From: Desulfobulbaceae bacterium UBA5611
GTDB taxonomy: Bacteria; Desulfobacterota; Desulfobulbia; Desulfobulbales; Desulfocapsaceae
Direction: 5' to 3'
DNA length: 61,525 nt
Assembly (NCBI GenBank): GCA_002424635.1
Contig: DIKT01000039.1
Span: 51,111-112,635, forward strand
Of the stretch, positions 26,078 through 34,870 are shown piece after piece. The number at the start of each line of letters is the position of its first letter. Positions within the stretch are counted from its first letter, which is position 1. Position numbers and translations under genes: made by a program. The notes under the pieces are model-generated. The model did not search any database and was not told the origin of the DNA. It was given only the letters and a program-made list of their open reading frames with translations.

Positions 26078-27393
26078 GGGGTGCTCCTGTGGTGAGAGAG
26101 TGACGACTGATGGGAAATCTCCGGGATTGAAGGCCTGCCGAGGAGGCGGTCGAGCGAGATGGCGGCGCGGTTAAGGTCAAGAATGGCCTCAAGATGGCGG
26201 ACCTTCGCCTGCTCCCGGGACTGCGAGGCCTCCAGGACATCACTGTAGCGGAACTTGCCGGCCCTGAATCCTTCCCGGACGGCCTCCGCGGCTTCAGTGA
26301 CCCGGCTAATGACCTCGTTGCGCAAGGTGCGCGCTTCCTGGTCGGCCGCGCTCAGCATGGTGTGAGCCTTTATCAGTTCCGTCTGCAGACGGCGGGCCGT
26401 ATTCTCCTTATTGGTGATAGCCTTTTGCGCGGTGGCAGAAGCATCGGCCAGGGCCGCCTGATTCCGTTGAAAGAGCGGTAAGGGGACGGAGAAACCGACG
26501 GAGACCGCGCGCGCGTCCTGATCGGGAATCTCGCGCAGGGCAACGAAAAAGGACGGGTCTGACCAGGCGTTGGCCTGCTCGAGTGAAAGACCGGATGCGG
26601 CAAGCTGTGCTTCGCTCTGGCGTAAGGCAAGCAGGGGTGAGTTCTGCATCTCAGCCAGCAGCGTTTGCTGGTCTGGAATGGCGACCTCCTGGGAAAGGTG
26701 TCCGCTTACAGTCACAGTGGCTTTGTCAGTCTCCATAAGTGTCATGGCGAGATTGAATTCCGACTCGGCTAACAAGGTTTTAAATTTCCGGGTCTCCACC
26801 ATGGTCTCGACTTTTCTCGCCTCGGCCCTGGTCTCTTCGGTCGCGGCGAGCTCACCGGCAGCCACCCGCTCATGGGTAATGGCGGCGAGTTCCGAGGCGA
26901 TTTGTTCCGCCTCATGTTGCAAGGCCAGCCGTTCATGGGCACCAAGTACCTCCAGAAAGGCCATTTTGACCTCGGCGGCAATGTCGAGCCAGGTCGTAGA
27001 CTGCTCGTGCTGTAGGCGCATAATTTCGGCTTGGCCCCTGTTCTTCCGGGCTGATGGCTTACCGCCGATCTCGAAGGGTTGGCTCAGGGAAACCGTGGTC
27101 TCCTTGACATCGTCAGCGGGCAGATCCCCGCCCAGATTGTCCCACTCGACCTGGAGCTCGGGGTTAGGGGGGAGGCCTGCATGTTTCAGTTTGACTGCGG
27201 CGGCATCAAGATCAGCTCGAAAACCTTTGAGCTCCTGCCGGTTTTGAGAGGCAAGGACAAGGGCCTCTTCCAGGGTCAGGCCGCCAGGAGCAGAGACAGT
27301 GATAGTGTCGGCAGCCTGGACCGGGGGTATGGGCGCCCACCAGAGGCCGACGGAGAAAATAATAATACACAAGGCGAATCGTTTGATACGCAT
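26074..27393 (-). CDS. czcC: TolC-family outer-membrane channel of the RND efflux system
   Basis: The ATG at 27393 (AAGGATT upstream) gives 439 residues; an earlier in-frame start at 27432 would put 13 residues before the signal peptide. The signal peptide ends near PPVQAAD. The body shows two OEP repeats with long helices: LTLEEALVLASQNRQELKGF, GLPPNPELQVEWDNLGGDLP and the second-half VSVGFSVPLPLFQRNQAAL. It forms the trimeric exit duct for the efflux complex. It is the first of the three structural genes. Confidence 0.88.
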   Translation of the reverse strand: MRIKRFALCIIIFSVGLWWAPIPPVQAADTITVSAPGGLTLEEALVLASQNRQELKGFRADLDAAAVKLKHAGLPPNPELQVEWDNLGGDLPADDVKETTVSLSQPFEIGGKPSARKNRGQAEIMRLQHEQSTTWLDIAAEVKMAFLEVLGAHERLALQHEAEQIASELAAITHERVAAGELAATEETRAEARKVETMVETRKFKTLLAESEFNLAMTLMETDKATVTVSGHLSQEVAIPDQQTLLAEMQNSPLLALRQSEAQLAASGLSLEQANAWSDPSFFVALREIPDQDARAVSVGFSVPLPLFQRNQAALADASATAQKAITNKENTARRLQTELIKAHTMLSAADQEARTLRNEVISRVTEAAEAVREGFRAGKFRYSDVLEASQSREQAKVRHLEAILDLNRAAISLDRLLGRPSIPEISHQSSLSHHRSTP

Positions 27394-27543
27394 AGATAAT
27401 CCTTCAGAAAGGGGGAAAATGACGAATAACATGATCTTGCTGCTTAATAAGTGCGGACCACGGCTATCTATGGATTTTTTTTTGGGTGAGTGCCGCTGGT
27501 GGTTAGAGGGTCGTAACCGTTGACGGCGCTCAGGCAGCAGGAA

Positions 27544-27954
27544 TTAAATCAGAAGTATGACGCTTTGCAAGGAGACGAGTTGGGGAGGAATAACGGCAGG
27601 GGTGGTATAAAAAAGCTTTTTATCAGTCAGGGTTAAGATGATTGGTTGGACCAGAGGAACCAAGGCGAGGGACGGGGGTGAGACGATATTCCGTTGGTGA
27701 TGATTGAAGGCGTCTCCTCTCAGGGTAACGTCCCGACAATGATTCCGGTTCTCCACCAGATCATTATTGAGGGCAAACCGGCCTGCAGGGGCAAGGCATT
27801 CTCCAGTAAGATGGCACGAGGAATGGCTCGGCTCCACGTGTACGTCACCGTCAGGCGTGAAACAGAGGATTGCCTCTCCCTTAATTCCCAATGAAAAGGC
27901 GACGAGCGTCAGGAGGATGATGCAATGCCTGAGATGTCGGAATTTATGGAGCAT
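27544..27954 (-). CDS. Small secreted protein preceding the RND operon
   Basis: The 136-residue protein has a signal peptide (LRHCIILLTLVAFSLGIKGEA), a short mature part with FTPDGDVHVEPSHSSCHLTGECL, and an end rich in Leu/Val (QLVSLQSVILLI). Small secreted proteins with a DGHVxxE-like segment and a terminal LxxVxLL tail are common in front of HME-RND operons; their role is unclear and may be metal sensing or delivery. It precedes czcC by 150 bp on the same strand, so the operon promoter is probably upstream of 27954. Confidence 0.6.
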   Translation of the reverse strand: MLHKFRHLRHCIILLTLVAFSLGIKGEAILCFTPDGDVHVEPSHSSCHLTGECLAPAGRFALNNDLVENRNHCRDVTLRGDAFNHHQRNIVSPPSLALVPLVQPIILTLTDKKLFYTTPAVIPPQLVSLQSVILLI

Positions 27955-28537
27955 AATTTAACGATTTATAAATTGAAAAGTGATGAATCAAGAAAAATTA
28001 AGTGTAACCATCAGGCAATGACATGGCAATAGATTTTGAGTTGCAGTTCACTTAAATAAACGGCACAAAGATGACAAATTGCATGCTGAGCACTATGAGC
28101 GACAAAGAGAAACTGCCTGCTGACCCAAAACATCCAAACACTGCGAATTCGGCTTGGTGATATAAAAATACCTGCCTTTCCCTTAATTCATATTATGTCA
28201 CCACATATCGTCCGTCGGCAGACGCTTCGGCATTATGTGCTCTATTTTGCAAAACATGGAAATTCTGTTTGGTCCTTTATCCTTGATCAGCACTCCAATC
28301 ATTTCAATGGTCCTGAGATGTTGAAAGACAAAGGCATTGGGCCGGTGTAGTAAACTCAAGTTCATAAATGCTCCATTAATCATGACCGGCTGAACAAAAT
28401 CATTCTCCGCAAAGCACAACAACCTGAGATATAAGCCAAAAAGAGAAAAAAAGCCACATTCATAGTTGCTCGCTTCCAGCAAAAAGAACCCTTATCCGGC
28501 ACAAATGATTAAACAAGAAAGAGCAGTATCTCCTTCC
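27955..28537. other. Intergenic region, no supported gene
   Basis: These 583 bp separate the RND cluster from the ABC exporter genes; both are on the minus strand. A minus-strand frame at 28198-28482 lacks a ribosome site and a recognisable motif, so it is not called. The AT-rich part just above 27954 probably holds the RND promoter, but no consensus boxes stand out. Confidence 0.4.
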
Positions 28538-29338
28538 TCACTTTTTCTTCTTGCCGGCAAAGATCTCGGCTTTAAGCATCAGCATCTGGTCAAAGGCAAA
28601 GGGCAGGCTGAAATAAAGGCTAGTCACCATGGAGATCACCAGACTGGCGAAAATGCCGATCATGATCATGATCTGGTATTTGATCGCTACCAGCGGAAAA
28701 GAACCGCCCAGGATCTGGCCGGTCATCATGCCGGGCAGGGAGACGATGCCGATGGTCATCATGGTGGCGATGGTGGGGGCAAGCGAGGTGCGAATCGCTT
28801 CGCGCATGAAGGGATGGATCGCCTCATTGAGATTGGCGCCCATCAATAGATAGGAGAGAAAGGTGGTTTCATTCTTGCGCAGCCCGGAATAAAAGCGCTC
28901 AAGCGCCAGGATATTGCCGTTCATGCAGTTGCCTAGTAGCATGCCGGCCAGAGGAATCAGGTAACGGGCATCGTAGAGAGGGGTCGGTTGGACCACGAGC
29001 AAGAGAAAGACGGCAAGCACGCTGAGGGTGCCGCAGGCCACCCCGGCCAGGGAAGGCCAGAAAAGCTTATTTACGGCCAGACCGGCTTTTTTCAGGATGT
29101 TGAGGTTAGCGACCACCATGATCACCATGATCCACAGCAGATTGAGCAGGATACTGTTGATGGCAAAGATATGCTTGAGATAGATGCCCACCAGAAACAG
29201 CTGCACGCTCATTCGTACCACGCTGATCAGCACCTCACGATTCAGCCCGAGCTTCAGCCTCCGGAGGAGATACAAAGGCAGCAGCAGCAAGAGATAAAGC
29301 AGGGCAAACCTGGCCAGCGGGATATCAAGGGCATCCAT
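28538..29338 (-). CDS. fetB: FetB-like ABC transporter permease (iron/metal export family)
   Basis: The 266-residue integral membrane protein has about seven helices and the family signature: RMSVQLFLVGIYLKHIF, ARYLIPLAGMLLGNCMNG, FYSGLRKNETTFLSYLLMGAN and SLPGMMTGQILGGSFPLVAI. This is the UPF0014/FetB (YbbM) permease family, which exports iron and protects against oxidative stress in Escherichia coli. Its ATG overlaps the stop of the ATPase gene by one base, so the two are cotranslated. Confidence 0.88.
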   Translation of the reverse strand: MDALDIPLARFALLYLLLLLPLYLLRRLKLGLNREVLISVVRMSVQLFLVGIYLKHIFAINSILLNLLWIMVIMVVANLNILKKAGLAVNKLFWPSLAGVACGTLSVLAVFLLLVVQPTPLYDARYLIPLAGMLLGNCMNGNILALERFYSGLRKNETTFLSYLLMGANLNEAIHPFMREAIRTSLAPTIATMMTIGIVSLPGMMTGQILGGSFPLVAIKYQIMIMIGIFASLVISMVTSLYFSLPFAFDQMLMLKAEIFAGKKKK

Positions 29339-29976
29339 TATCTATCCTCCTGCAGGCTGCCGTTGTCGATGGTAAGAATCCGGTCGCAACGCCTGAGCCA
29401 CTCCGGATCATGAGAAATTGACAGCACGGTGTGCTCCGATTCCAGCAAGAAGGCAAATACCGCCTGTTTGCTCTCGGCATCAAGGGCCGAGGTGATTTCG
29501 TCGGCCAGAAAGATCTGTTTATTGAGCAGAATGGCTCGAGCGATAACCAGACGCTGCTTTTCACCGCCGGACAGGGTGGCGCTTTTCTGCCTGAGAATGG
29601 CGGGATCAAGCAGCAGGCGGGCCAGCACCGCTTCGATCTGGGCTGTTGTTGGTTCATGGCCCAGGTGGGCCTTAAAAGAAAATGGCAACAGCAGATCACC
29701 CGCCGCCGTCTCCTGGCTCATGCCCGGTTCCTGGGCAATATAGGCCAGATCCTGGCGGATCTGCTGGATATTCTCAGGCACGACGGCCAGGCCATTAATA
29801 CGGATGATGCCTTGGGTAATTGGAATCCCGCCGACGATGGCTTTCAGTAAGGTACTCTTGCCGCTGCCTGATTTGCCGCGCAACACCACTTTTTCGCCGG
29901 CTAGAATGGCAAAAGAGGCATCATGCACCAGTACCCTGCCCTGCATGCCTATGGTTACAGCCTCAAAGGAAATCAT
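29338..29976 (-). CDS. fetA: FetA-like ABC transporter ATP-binding protein
   Basis: The ATG at 29976 is chosen because MISFEAVTIG is the normal family start; ATG 29997 or TTG 30003 would add seven or nine residues. The 212-residue ATPase has Walker A GKSGSGKSTL, a Q-loop (AYIAQEPGMS), the signature SGGEKQRLVIARA, Walker B IFLADEI with an adjacent T/S-rich D-loop, and switch His in SISHD. Together with FetB it should form a metal exporter. It follows cooS by 126 bp without an evident terminator and may be cotranscribed with it. Confidence 0.87.
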   Translation of the reverse strand: MISFEAVTIGMQGRVLVHDASFAILAGEKVVLRGKSGSGKSTLLKAIVGGIPITQGIIRINGLAVVPENIQQIRQDLAYIAQEPGMSQETAAGDLLLPFSFKAHLGHEPTTAQIEAVLARLLLDPAILRQKSATLSGGEKQRLVIARAILLNKQIFLADEITSALDAESKQAVFAFLLESEHTVLSISHDPEWLRRCDRILTIDNGSLQEDR

Positions 29977-30102
29977 GTTCTTTCTCAAGTTCCCCATCTC
30001 CAATCAAAAAGTCGAAGCCGGAAATTCTCTCTCATCCATTGTCACTGCCGGATGACGCAGGGGGCTACTAACACCTTTGCCATTACCGACGAGACATTGG
30101 GA

Positions 30103-31980
30103 TTATTCACCAAGCCCTAGGGCCTTACGTTTTTGCCGGATCCGCTTATCAATGAGTTCGGCCGCCTTGAAAGGGTCCGGTTCAATGCCGAAACAGGCCC
30201 CGAGGAGCTGGTCAAGCCCTTCCAGGGCCAGGTTGGTCACTAATTCAGAGCCGGTAATATTGGGAGGATGGCCGAGATGGGTGTAAATGCCGGAGGCGAC
30301 ACAGTAGGTGCCGATGGCGGCGGCCTTCTCCGAATACCATTCAGGCGATGAGCCGGCCAGCGGCAGATCGGAGATATCCACCCCCAGTTCATTGGCCAGC
30401 AGGGCTGCCAGCTGCAGGATCCGCGCATTGTCAACACAACTCCCCATGTGCAGGACCGGCGGGATGCCTAAAGAACCACAGATCTCCTTGAGGCCCGGCC
30501 CTGCCATCTCAATGGCCTCCGGCACCAGCAGCCCGGCCTTGCCGGTGGCGGTGGTCACGCAACCGGTCACCAGCACCAGGATATCTTTTTTGATGAGTTC
30601 CTTGGCCAGGTTGACATTACAGTGATCCTGCTGGTACTTGGGATTGTTACAGCCGACAATGGCAACCGCACCCCTGATCTTCCCGGCCTTGATCGCCTCG
30701 ATGAGGGGCGTCAGGGTGCCGCCCATGGCGGCCAGGAGGGATTCGTTGGAAAAACCGGTAATCAGGTCAATGGCCCCCTGCGGGATTTCAACCCGGGCCT
30801 TATTGCGTAGCGGGAAACGCTCAATGGCCATGCGCACGACCTTGCGCGCCTGCGCCGCACCGTTATGGTTCTCGAATTTCACATGCTCGGCCCCGGTGAA
30901 TTTCGCCTTGTCGGCGGTGGTGACCATTTTGGTGTGGTAACAATTACCGACAGTGACCAGGCTGGGCATGATGCACTGATAATCAACGACGATGAGCTCG
31001 ACCGCGCCGGTCACGATGGCCAGCTCAGTCATCAGGTGGTTGCCGGCCATGGGAATGCCCTGGCGCATCATCAGCTCATTGCCGGTACAGCAAAGTCCGG
31101 CCAGATTGATACCGGCGGCGCCTTTGGTCCTGGCCAGAGCGATCAGTTCCGGATCGTTGACCGCCTCGACAATCTTCTCGGAGACAATGGGATTATGGCC
31201 ATGCACCAGGATATTGACCTGATCCTCCTTGATAACCCCGAGGTTGACCTTGGACTTTCTGGGGCTGGGCGTGCCGAAGAGAATATCGGAGATCTCGGTA
31301 GCGATCATCGAGCCGGCCCAGCCATCGGCCAGACAGGTGCGGGCACTGTGCAGCATGATGTTGGCGGCGTCGTTGTCACAACCCATATGGGTGCGGTGCA
31401 TCATCTCGGCAATTTCCCGGTCAACGCCGCGGGGGGTGATGCCGAGATTCTGCCAGATCTGCTTTCGTTTTTCCGGAACCCGGCAGGAGAAAGAAAGTTC
31501 CTGGCGCAGACTGGAGTAATTGCTATAAAACTCAGCACTCAAATCCTTGGCAACATCGAGGAGCGGCCGCCCTTCAATGGCAATCCCCAGCTCAGCGGCA
31601 ATGCGGAGCAGCTTGGCCTCATCCTTGATGGTATAATCCTGGGTCAGCCCATGCGCCACGTCATGCAGGGCTTCAATACAATCTCGGCCATGGTCGGAGT
31701 GACCGGCTGAGCCCCCGGCCACAAAGCGGCCGAAGTTCCGGGCTACAATCACATCGGCATCAGCGCCGCAGACCCCCTGCGGGGCCTTCTTGCTGATGCG
31801 GCAAGGCCCCATGGTGCAATTGCGGCAGGAGAGGCCGCTTTCGCAGAAGGTACAGTGCGGGGTCTGGTGCTCCAGGCGGTCCCAGGCAGTCTCGACTCCG
31901 TCCCGTTCCGCCTTGCGCAGCATCTGCCGGGCATCATCCCAGATCGTTTTCTCTTCAATGTTTTTTTTTGCTGTTGCCAT
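30103..31980 (-). CDS. cooS: Anaerobic carbon monoxide dehydrogenase catalytic subunit
   Basis: The 625-residue protein is a full-length Ni-Fe CO dehydrogenase that interconverts CO and CO2. The N-terminal cysteines CTFCESGLSCRNCTMGPC and GVCGAD supply the D and B [4Fe-4S] clusters. Ligands of the active C-cluster are in place: His in VHGHNP, and Cys in LAGLCCTGNE, VVDYQCIMP, IVGCNNPK, LVTGCVTTATGK and MGSCVDNAR. A strong ribosome site (AAGGAGG) precedes the ATG. Neither CooF, the CooC maturation ATPase nor ACS genes are adjacent, so it is of the solitary type; its electrons may serve ferredoxin (inference). MetF at 53472 belongs to the same C1 network. Confidence 0.95.
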   Translation of the reverse strand: MATAKKNIEEKTIWDDARQMLRKAERDGVETAWDRLEHQTPHCTFCESGLSCRNCTMGPCRISKKAPQGVCGADADVIVARNFGRFVAGGSAGHSDHGRDCIEALHDVAHGLTQDYTIKDEAKLLRIAAELGIAIEGRPLLDVAKDLSAEFYSNYSSLRQELSFSCRVPEKRKQIWQNLGITPRGVDREIAEMMHRTHMGCDNDAANIMLHSARTCLADGWAGSMIATEISDILFGTPSPRKSKVNLGVIKEDQVNILVHGHNPIVSEKIVEAVNDPELIALARTKGAAGINLAGLCCTGNELMMRQGIPMAGNHLMTELAIVTGAVELIVVDYQCIMPSLVTVGNCYHTKMVTTADKAKFTGAEHVKFENHNGAAQARKVVRMAIERFPLRNKARVEIPQGAIDLITGFSNESLLAAMGGTLTPLIEAIKAGKIRGAVAIVGCNNPKYQQDHCNVNLAKELIKKDILVLVTGCVTTATGKAGLLVPEAIEMAGPGLKEICGSLGIPPVLHMGSCVDNARILQLAALLANELGVDISDLPLAGSSPEWYSEKAAAIGTYCVASGIYTHLGHPPNITGSELVTNLALEGLDQLLGACFGIEPDPFKAAELIDKRIRQKRKALGLGE

Positions 31981-32400
31981 TGCATCCTCCTTGTGTGTTG
32001 AGTAATTCTAAATAGTTAAAAAGAGAACATATTACCCCTGAGGCTCGTTGCACGGCAGCTAGGCACCTCACATATGATATTTTCCTGTCTTTATTTATTG
32101 ACGAGACAGAAATAGGAAGGCCGATATGCAGCTCAAAGAAAAGATATCATGGGTAATGGGAAGATTACAACGCAGTTTATTCTCCTGTGTGGAATAGTAT
32201 TGTGCCGCAAGATGCGGTTCCATCCCGCCTCATCCTCCTCTTTTTAGGATCAGCTGTCGTAAAATATTTATTTGTTAACCGTCAGGCCTTTTCCCGAGTT
32301 CATATGATGGATGTATGTGGACTCAAAGGAGACTTGGCTTTAAGTCAAGGCTTTCGGCGGGTATTACTTAAAATCGCTCAAGCGCGCTGCGCAGAAAATA
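31981..32400. other. Intergenic region between cooS and the decahaem cytochrome gene
   Basis: The gap (the terminator starts at 32401) holds the cooS promoter region and otherwise no gene. A plus-strand frame at 32187-32630 crosses the terminator and the end of the cytochrome gene and is not supported. Confidence 0.45.
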
Positions 32401-32440
32401 AAAAAAAGGCCATCCCGCATGTGCAGGATGGCCTTTTTTG
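32401..32440 (-). terminator. Strong intrinsic terminator of the decahaem cytochrome gene
   Basis: AAAGGCCATCC pairs with GGATGGCCTTT and is flanked by A-rich and T-rich runs on the two sides, so it can act in both directions. It lies 17 bp beyond the cytochrome stop. Confidence 0.9.
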
Positions 32441-32456
32441 TAGAGATTATGAAATA

Positions 32457-34331
32457 TTAATTACAGTGATTGTAATAATTGGTATCCACAAACTCGTTGA
32501 TACAGGCGTTGTTCTGCGTACCGTCAGGATTACAGGGCTCACAAAGTCCCCTTTCAAAACGCTTGATGTCATGACAGAAGGTACAACCGATACCGGAACC
32601 TTTCGTGGTATGGGCATGCATCTGGTCTGAGGTAGACTTGAAGGCCTTTTCGCCATGGCACTGGCTGCAGATAATGGCCTTGTCCGCCGCATCGACCACG
32701 CCGTTCTTGTCAGCATCCTTCAAGGCATAGCCGAGTTTATCGAGCTTGGTCTTGGTAGTAATCAGGAAGTCTTTACTGGCATGGTGACAGCTGGTACAGG
32801 CAGCCACGCTGGCAGCCGGGCTGACTCCATGGTTAATGGCCATTTCAGCTTCCAGCCACTTCCACTCATGACTTCCGGTGTAGCCGGCAAAGGTCTTGCC
32901 TCTTTCAGCCGCCTCATTGGAGAGACCGGTCATGAACTGATAGACCACATCATAGGGAATGATCTTGCCGCTATTGGTGCCGGAAGTCATGACCGCCATA
33001 TTGGATTTATGACGCTTGATCGGCACGAGCTTGCTGATTCCCAGGATGCCATTAATACTACCGTTGGCATCAGCCTGCATGAGAGAACCACTGATAGGAT
33101 CAACGGTGGTACGAAGGACTTGACCCATTTTGTAGACATAACTGGTACCATCAAAGAAGACATGATCGGGAGCCACATTGGCTACCTTGATCTCCTCGCC
33201 GGCCCAGGCACCCTGGCCGCCGCATAAGGCCTGGTTCCAGTGAGGACTGGTCCAGTTACGCGTCATTTCCGTGGCGCCGCCTTTACCAAAGGCCGGAATA
33301 TGACAGGATTGACAGGCGACCCGAGCCATATGACGATTGGTTGTTGCAGTAGAATGACCACCGGTCTGCTTATTGGTATGGCAATCAGCACAGGCCTTCA
33401 CCGAACCGCCTTCTGTTGGCCGCAGATCAATACCACGACCGGGGATCTGGTGATTGGTGGGAGTATGACAGCTGGTACAGCTCAGGCCGGCACCGCCATT
33501 AGCGACCGAGGCCAGATGGACATCCTGGTCTTTGGTCGGATTGGCGCTGTTCAGACCGATATCGCCGCGTTTGGTCCAGTCACCGCCGCCGGCCTTGGCA
33601 TGACAGCTCAGGCAGGTAGTGGTGGTTGGCCGGTGCACGCCTTTGATCAGATCAAGGGCGGTAAGACCGGCGGGCATGGCGGCCCAGTTAAAGTTGACAA
33701 AAAATTCGCCGTTGGCATCCTTGTCAGATGGCTTATAGGTCTTGGTGGTTCCCTGCCAGTCAACAACAGTAACCCAGTTGGCAGGATCAGGATCAGACGG
33801 CCAGGAGCGCTTGTAGACGTCATTATGACAGGCCAGACAATCGAGATCAGCCGATGTCATATTTTGAAACTTGCCCAAAGTGGGATGGCAGGTCAGACAG
33901 GCGGCCCCGGCCAGAGCTGGATTGGGATAGCTGCAGAAGGTATTGATTTCACTTAATTTCTGACTTAGTCCGGTGCTATTGGTAACATTCGGGGATAAGG
34001 TCGGCATCATGCCATGCAGCGAGTTCTTGGCCTGAAAAGCATCCCCATCGTGACAGGTCAGACATTTGGCCGTTACCTGGGCCGGAGTGGAAAAGGTGCC
34101 GGTGATGCCGTCATGGGGACCGGTGCCGCCGCCGCAACCACCAACGGGTTCGACTTCGCAGAGGCCGCAGGAATTGAGCTGCCAGACGGTTGGATCATTA
34201 TCATTACAATCATTAGTGGATGCGTAGCCATCACCATCTTTGTCTGTCACCGGTTTGGCCGCGAATACACCCTGAGCACTGAAACCCATAACGGAGATCG
34301 CAAGCGCACAAAGCAATACTTTTTTCTTCAT
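32457..34331 (-). CDS. Secreted decahaem c-type cytochrome with Ca-binding-like motif
   Basis: The ATG at 34331 (GGGAGGAAAC upstream) gives 624 residues with a clear signal peptide (VFAAKPV). Ten CxxCH motifs are visible: CLTCH twice, CLACH, CLSCH, CTSCH, CADCH, CQSCH, CTSCH, CSQCH and CTFCH. Near the N-terminus DKDGDGYASTNDCNDNDPTV is an EF-hand/thrombospondin-type-3-like calcium motif, and DADKNGVVDAADKAI near residue 550 is a dockerin-like EF-hand. It should be a periplasmic or cell-surface electron carrier. The leader contains a sigma-54-type promoter, and the response regulator gene lies directly upstream, so expression is probably sigma-54 dependent. Confidence 0.92.
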   Translation of the reverse strand: MKKKVLLCALAISVMGFSAQGVFAAKPVTDKDGDGYASTNDCNDNDPTVWQLNSCGLCEVEPVGGCGGGTGPHDGITGTFSTPAQVTAKCLTCHDGDAFQAKNSLHGMMPTLSPNVTNSTGLSQKLSEINTFCSYPNPALAGAACLTCHPTLGKFQNMTSADLDCLACHNDVYKRSWPSDPDPANWVTVVDWQGTTKTYKPSDKDANGEFFVNFNWAAMPAGLTALDLIKGVHRPTTTTCLSCHAKAGGGDWTKRGDIGLNSANPTKDQDVHLASVANGGAGLSCTSCHTPTNHQIPGRGIDLRPTEGGSVKACADCHTNKQTGGHSTATTNRHMARVACQSCHIPAFGKGGATEMTRNWTSPHWNQALCGGQGAWAGEEIKVANVAPDHVFFDGTSYVYKMGQVLRTTVDPISGSLMQADANGSINGILGISKLVPIKRHKSNMAVMTSGTNSGKIIPYDVVYQFMTGLSNEAAERGKTFAGYTGSHEWKWLEAEMAINHGVSPAASVAACTSCHHASKDFLITTKTKLDKLGYALKDADKNGVVDAADKAIICSQCHGEKAFKSTSDQMHAHTTKGSGIGCTFCHDIKRFERGLCEPCNPDGTQNNACINEFVDTNYYNHCN

Positions 34332-34546
34332 TGTTTCCTCCCTAGGAATTATTAACAACTTTCTTAATTTATAACTGCTGTGACATCGTTACTGCTTGTA
34401 AGCGGGCGCACACCTCCATATTTAAATTTAATTTTTTCTTCCCCTGCTCGGGAAGCTGACAACAAAACCATAAGGATGAAACTATTATCAAAAGAAGCCC
34501 GGCCTGGGGCGCCAAACAGGCAATTAATCGTATTTGCTGGAAGTAA

Positions 34547-34563
34547 AGCAATTTTGACGCCAA
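34547..34563 (-). promoter_or_regulatory. Sigma-54 (RpoN) promoter of the decahaem cytochrome gene
   Basis: On the minus strand the sequence reads TTGGCGTCAAAATTGCT. It has GG and GC dinucleotides 10 bp apart and fits TGGCRYRNNNNTTGCW in all but one position. It lies about 215 bp before the cytochrome ATG. Confidence 0.65.
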
Positions 34564-34646
34564 CTTGACAAAAAAATATTTGTCTTTAATTTCAATATAT
34601 TACTGAGATCTACCTGGAATCGTGTCGGTTCCAAGCCGCGCCGCCA

Positions 34647-34663
34647 CTGTTCAATTATCAACA
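34647..34663. promoter_or_regulatory. Candidate activator site 1 (17-bp motif)
   Basis: CTGTTCAATTATCAACA, with a TGTT/CAACA partial dyad, matches 34808-34824 in 16 of 17 bases. It lies about 90 bp upstream of the sigma-54 promoter, a typical distance for an NtrC-type enhancer. Confidence 0.5.
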
Positions 34664-34807
34664 CCACGGGCCTTGATCCAAGCTGAACCTGTTTGTTTGC
34701 GGGGTTATGGGCTGGAATAAAAGTTGTGCAAATTTCGACAGCTGCCGAACAATTTGGTCTGATCATGAGAAGAAAGGGCTGTAGTGGGAGGGAGCCGCGT
34801 CCGGCGG

Positions 34808-34824
34808 CTGTTCAATTTTCAACA
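34808..34824. promoter_or_regulatory. Candidate activator site 2 (17-bp motif)
   Basis: CTGTTCAATTTTCAACA lies about 250 bp upstream of the sigma-54 promoter and 47 bp after the response regulator stop. The intervening 34359-34870 region has no gene. Confidence 0.5.
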
Positions 34825-34870
34825 GGGGAAGTCGGCAGGTCAAGACAGTCATTGCTGCCGTGGTTATGAA

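Noticed and set aside
28198..28482. 94-residue minus-strand frame after fetB
   Set aside because: No ATG with a ribosome site near its 5' end and no recognisable motif.
32187..32630. 147-residue plus-strand frame
   Set aside because: It runs through the strong terminator and the antisense 3' end of the decahaem cytochrome gene.
34359..34870. Possible small gene between cytochrome and regulator genes
   Set aside because: No frame with start and ribosome site; the region is regulatory.
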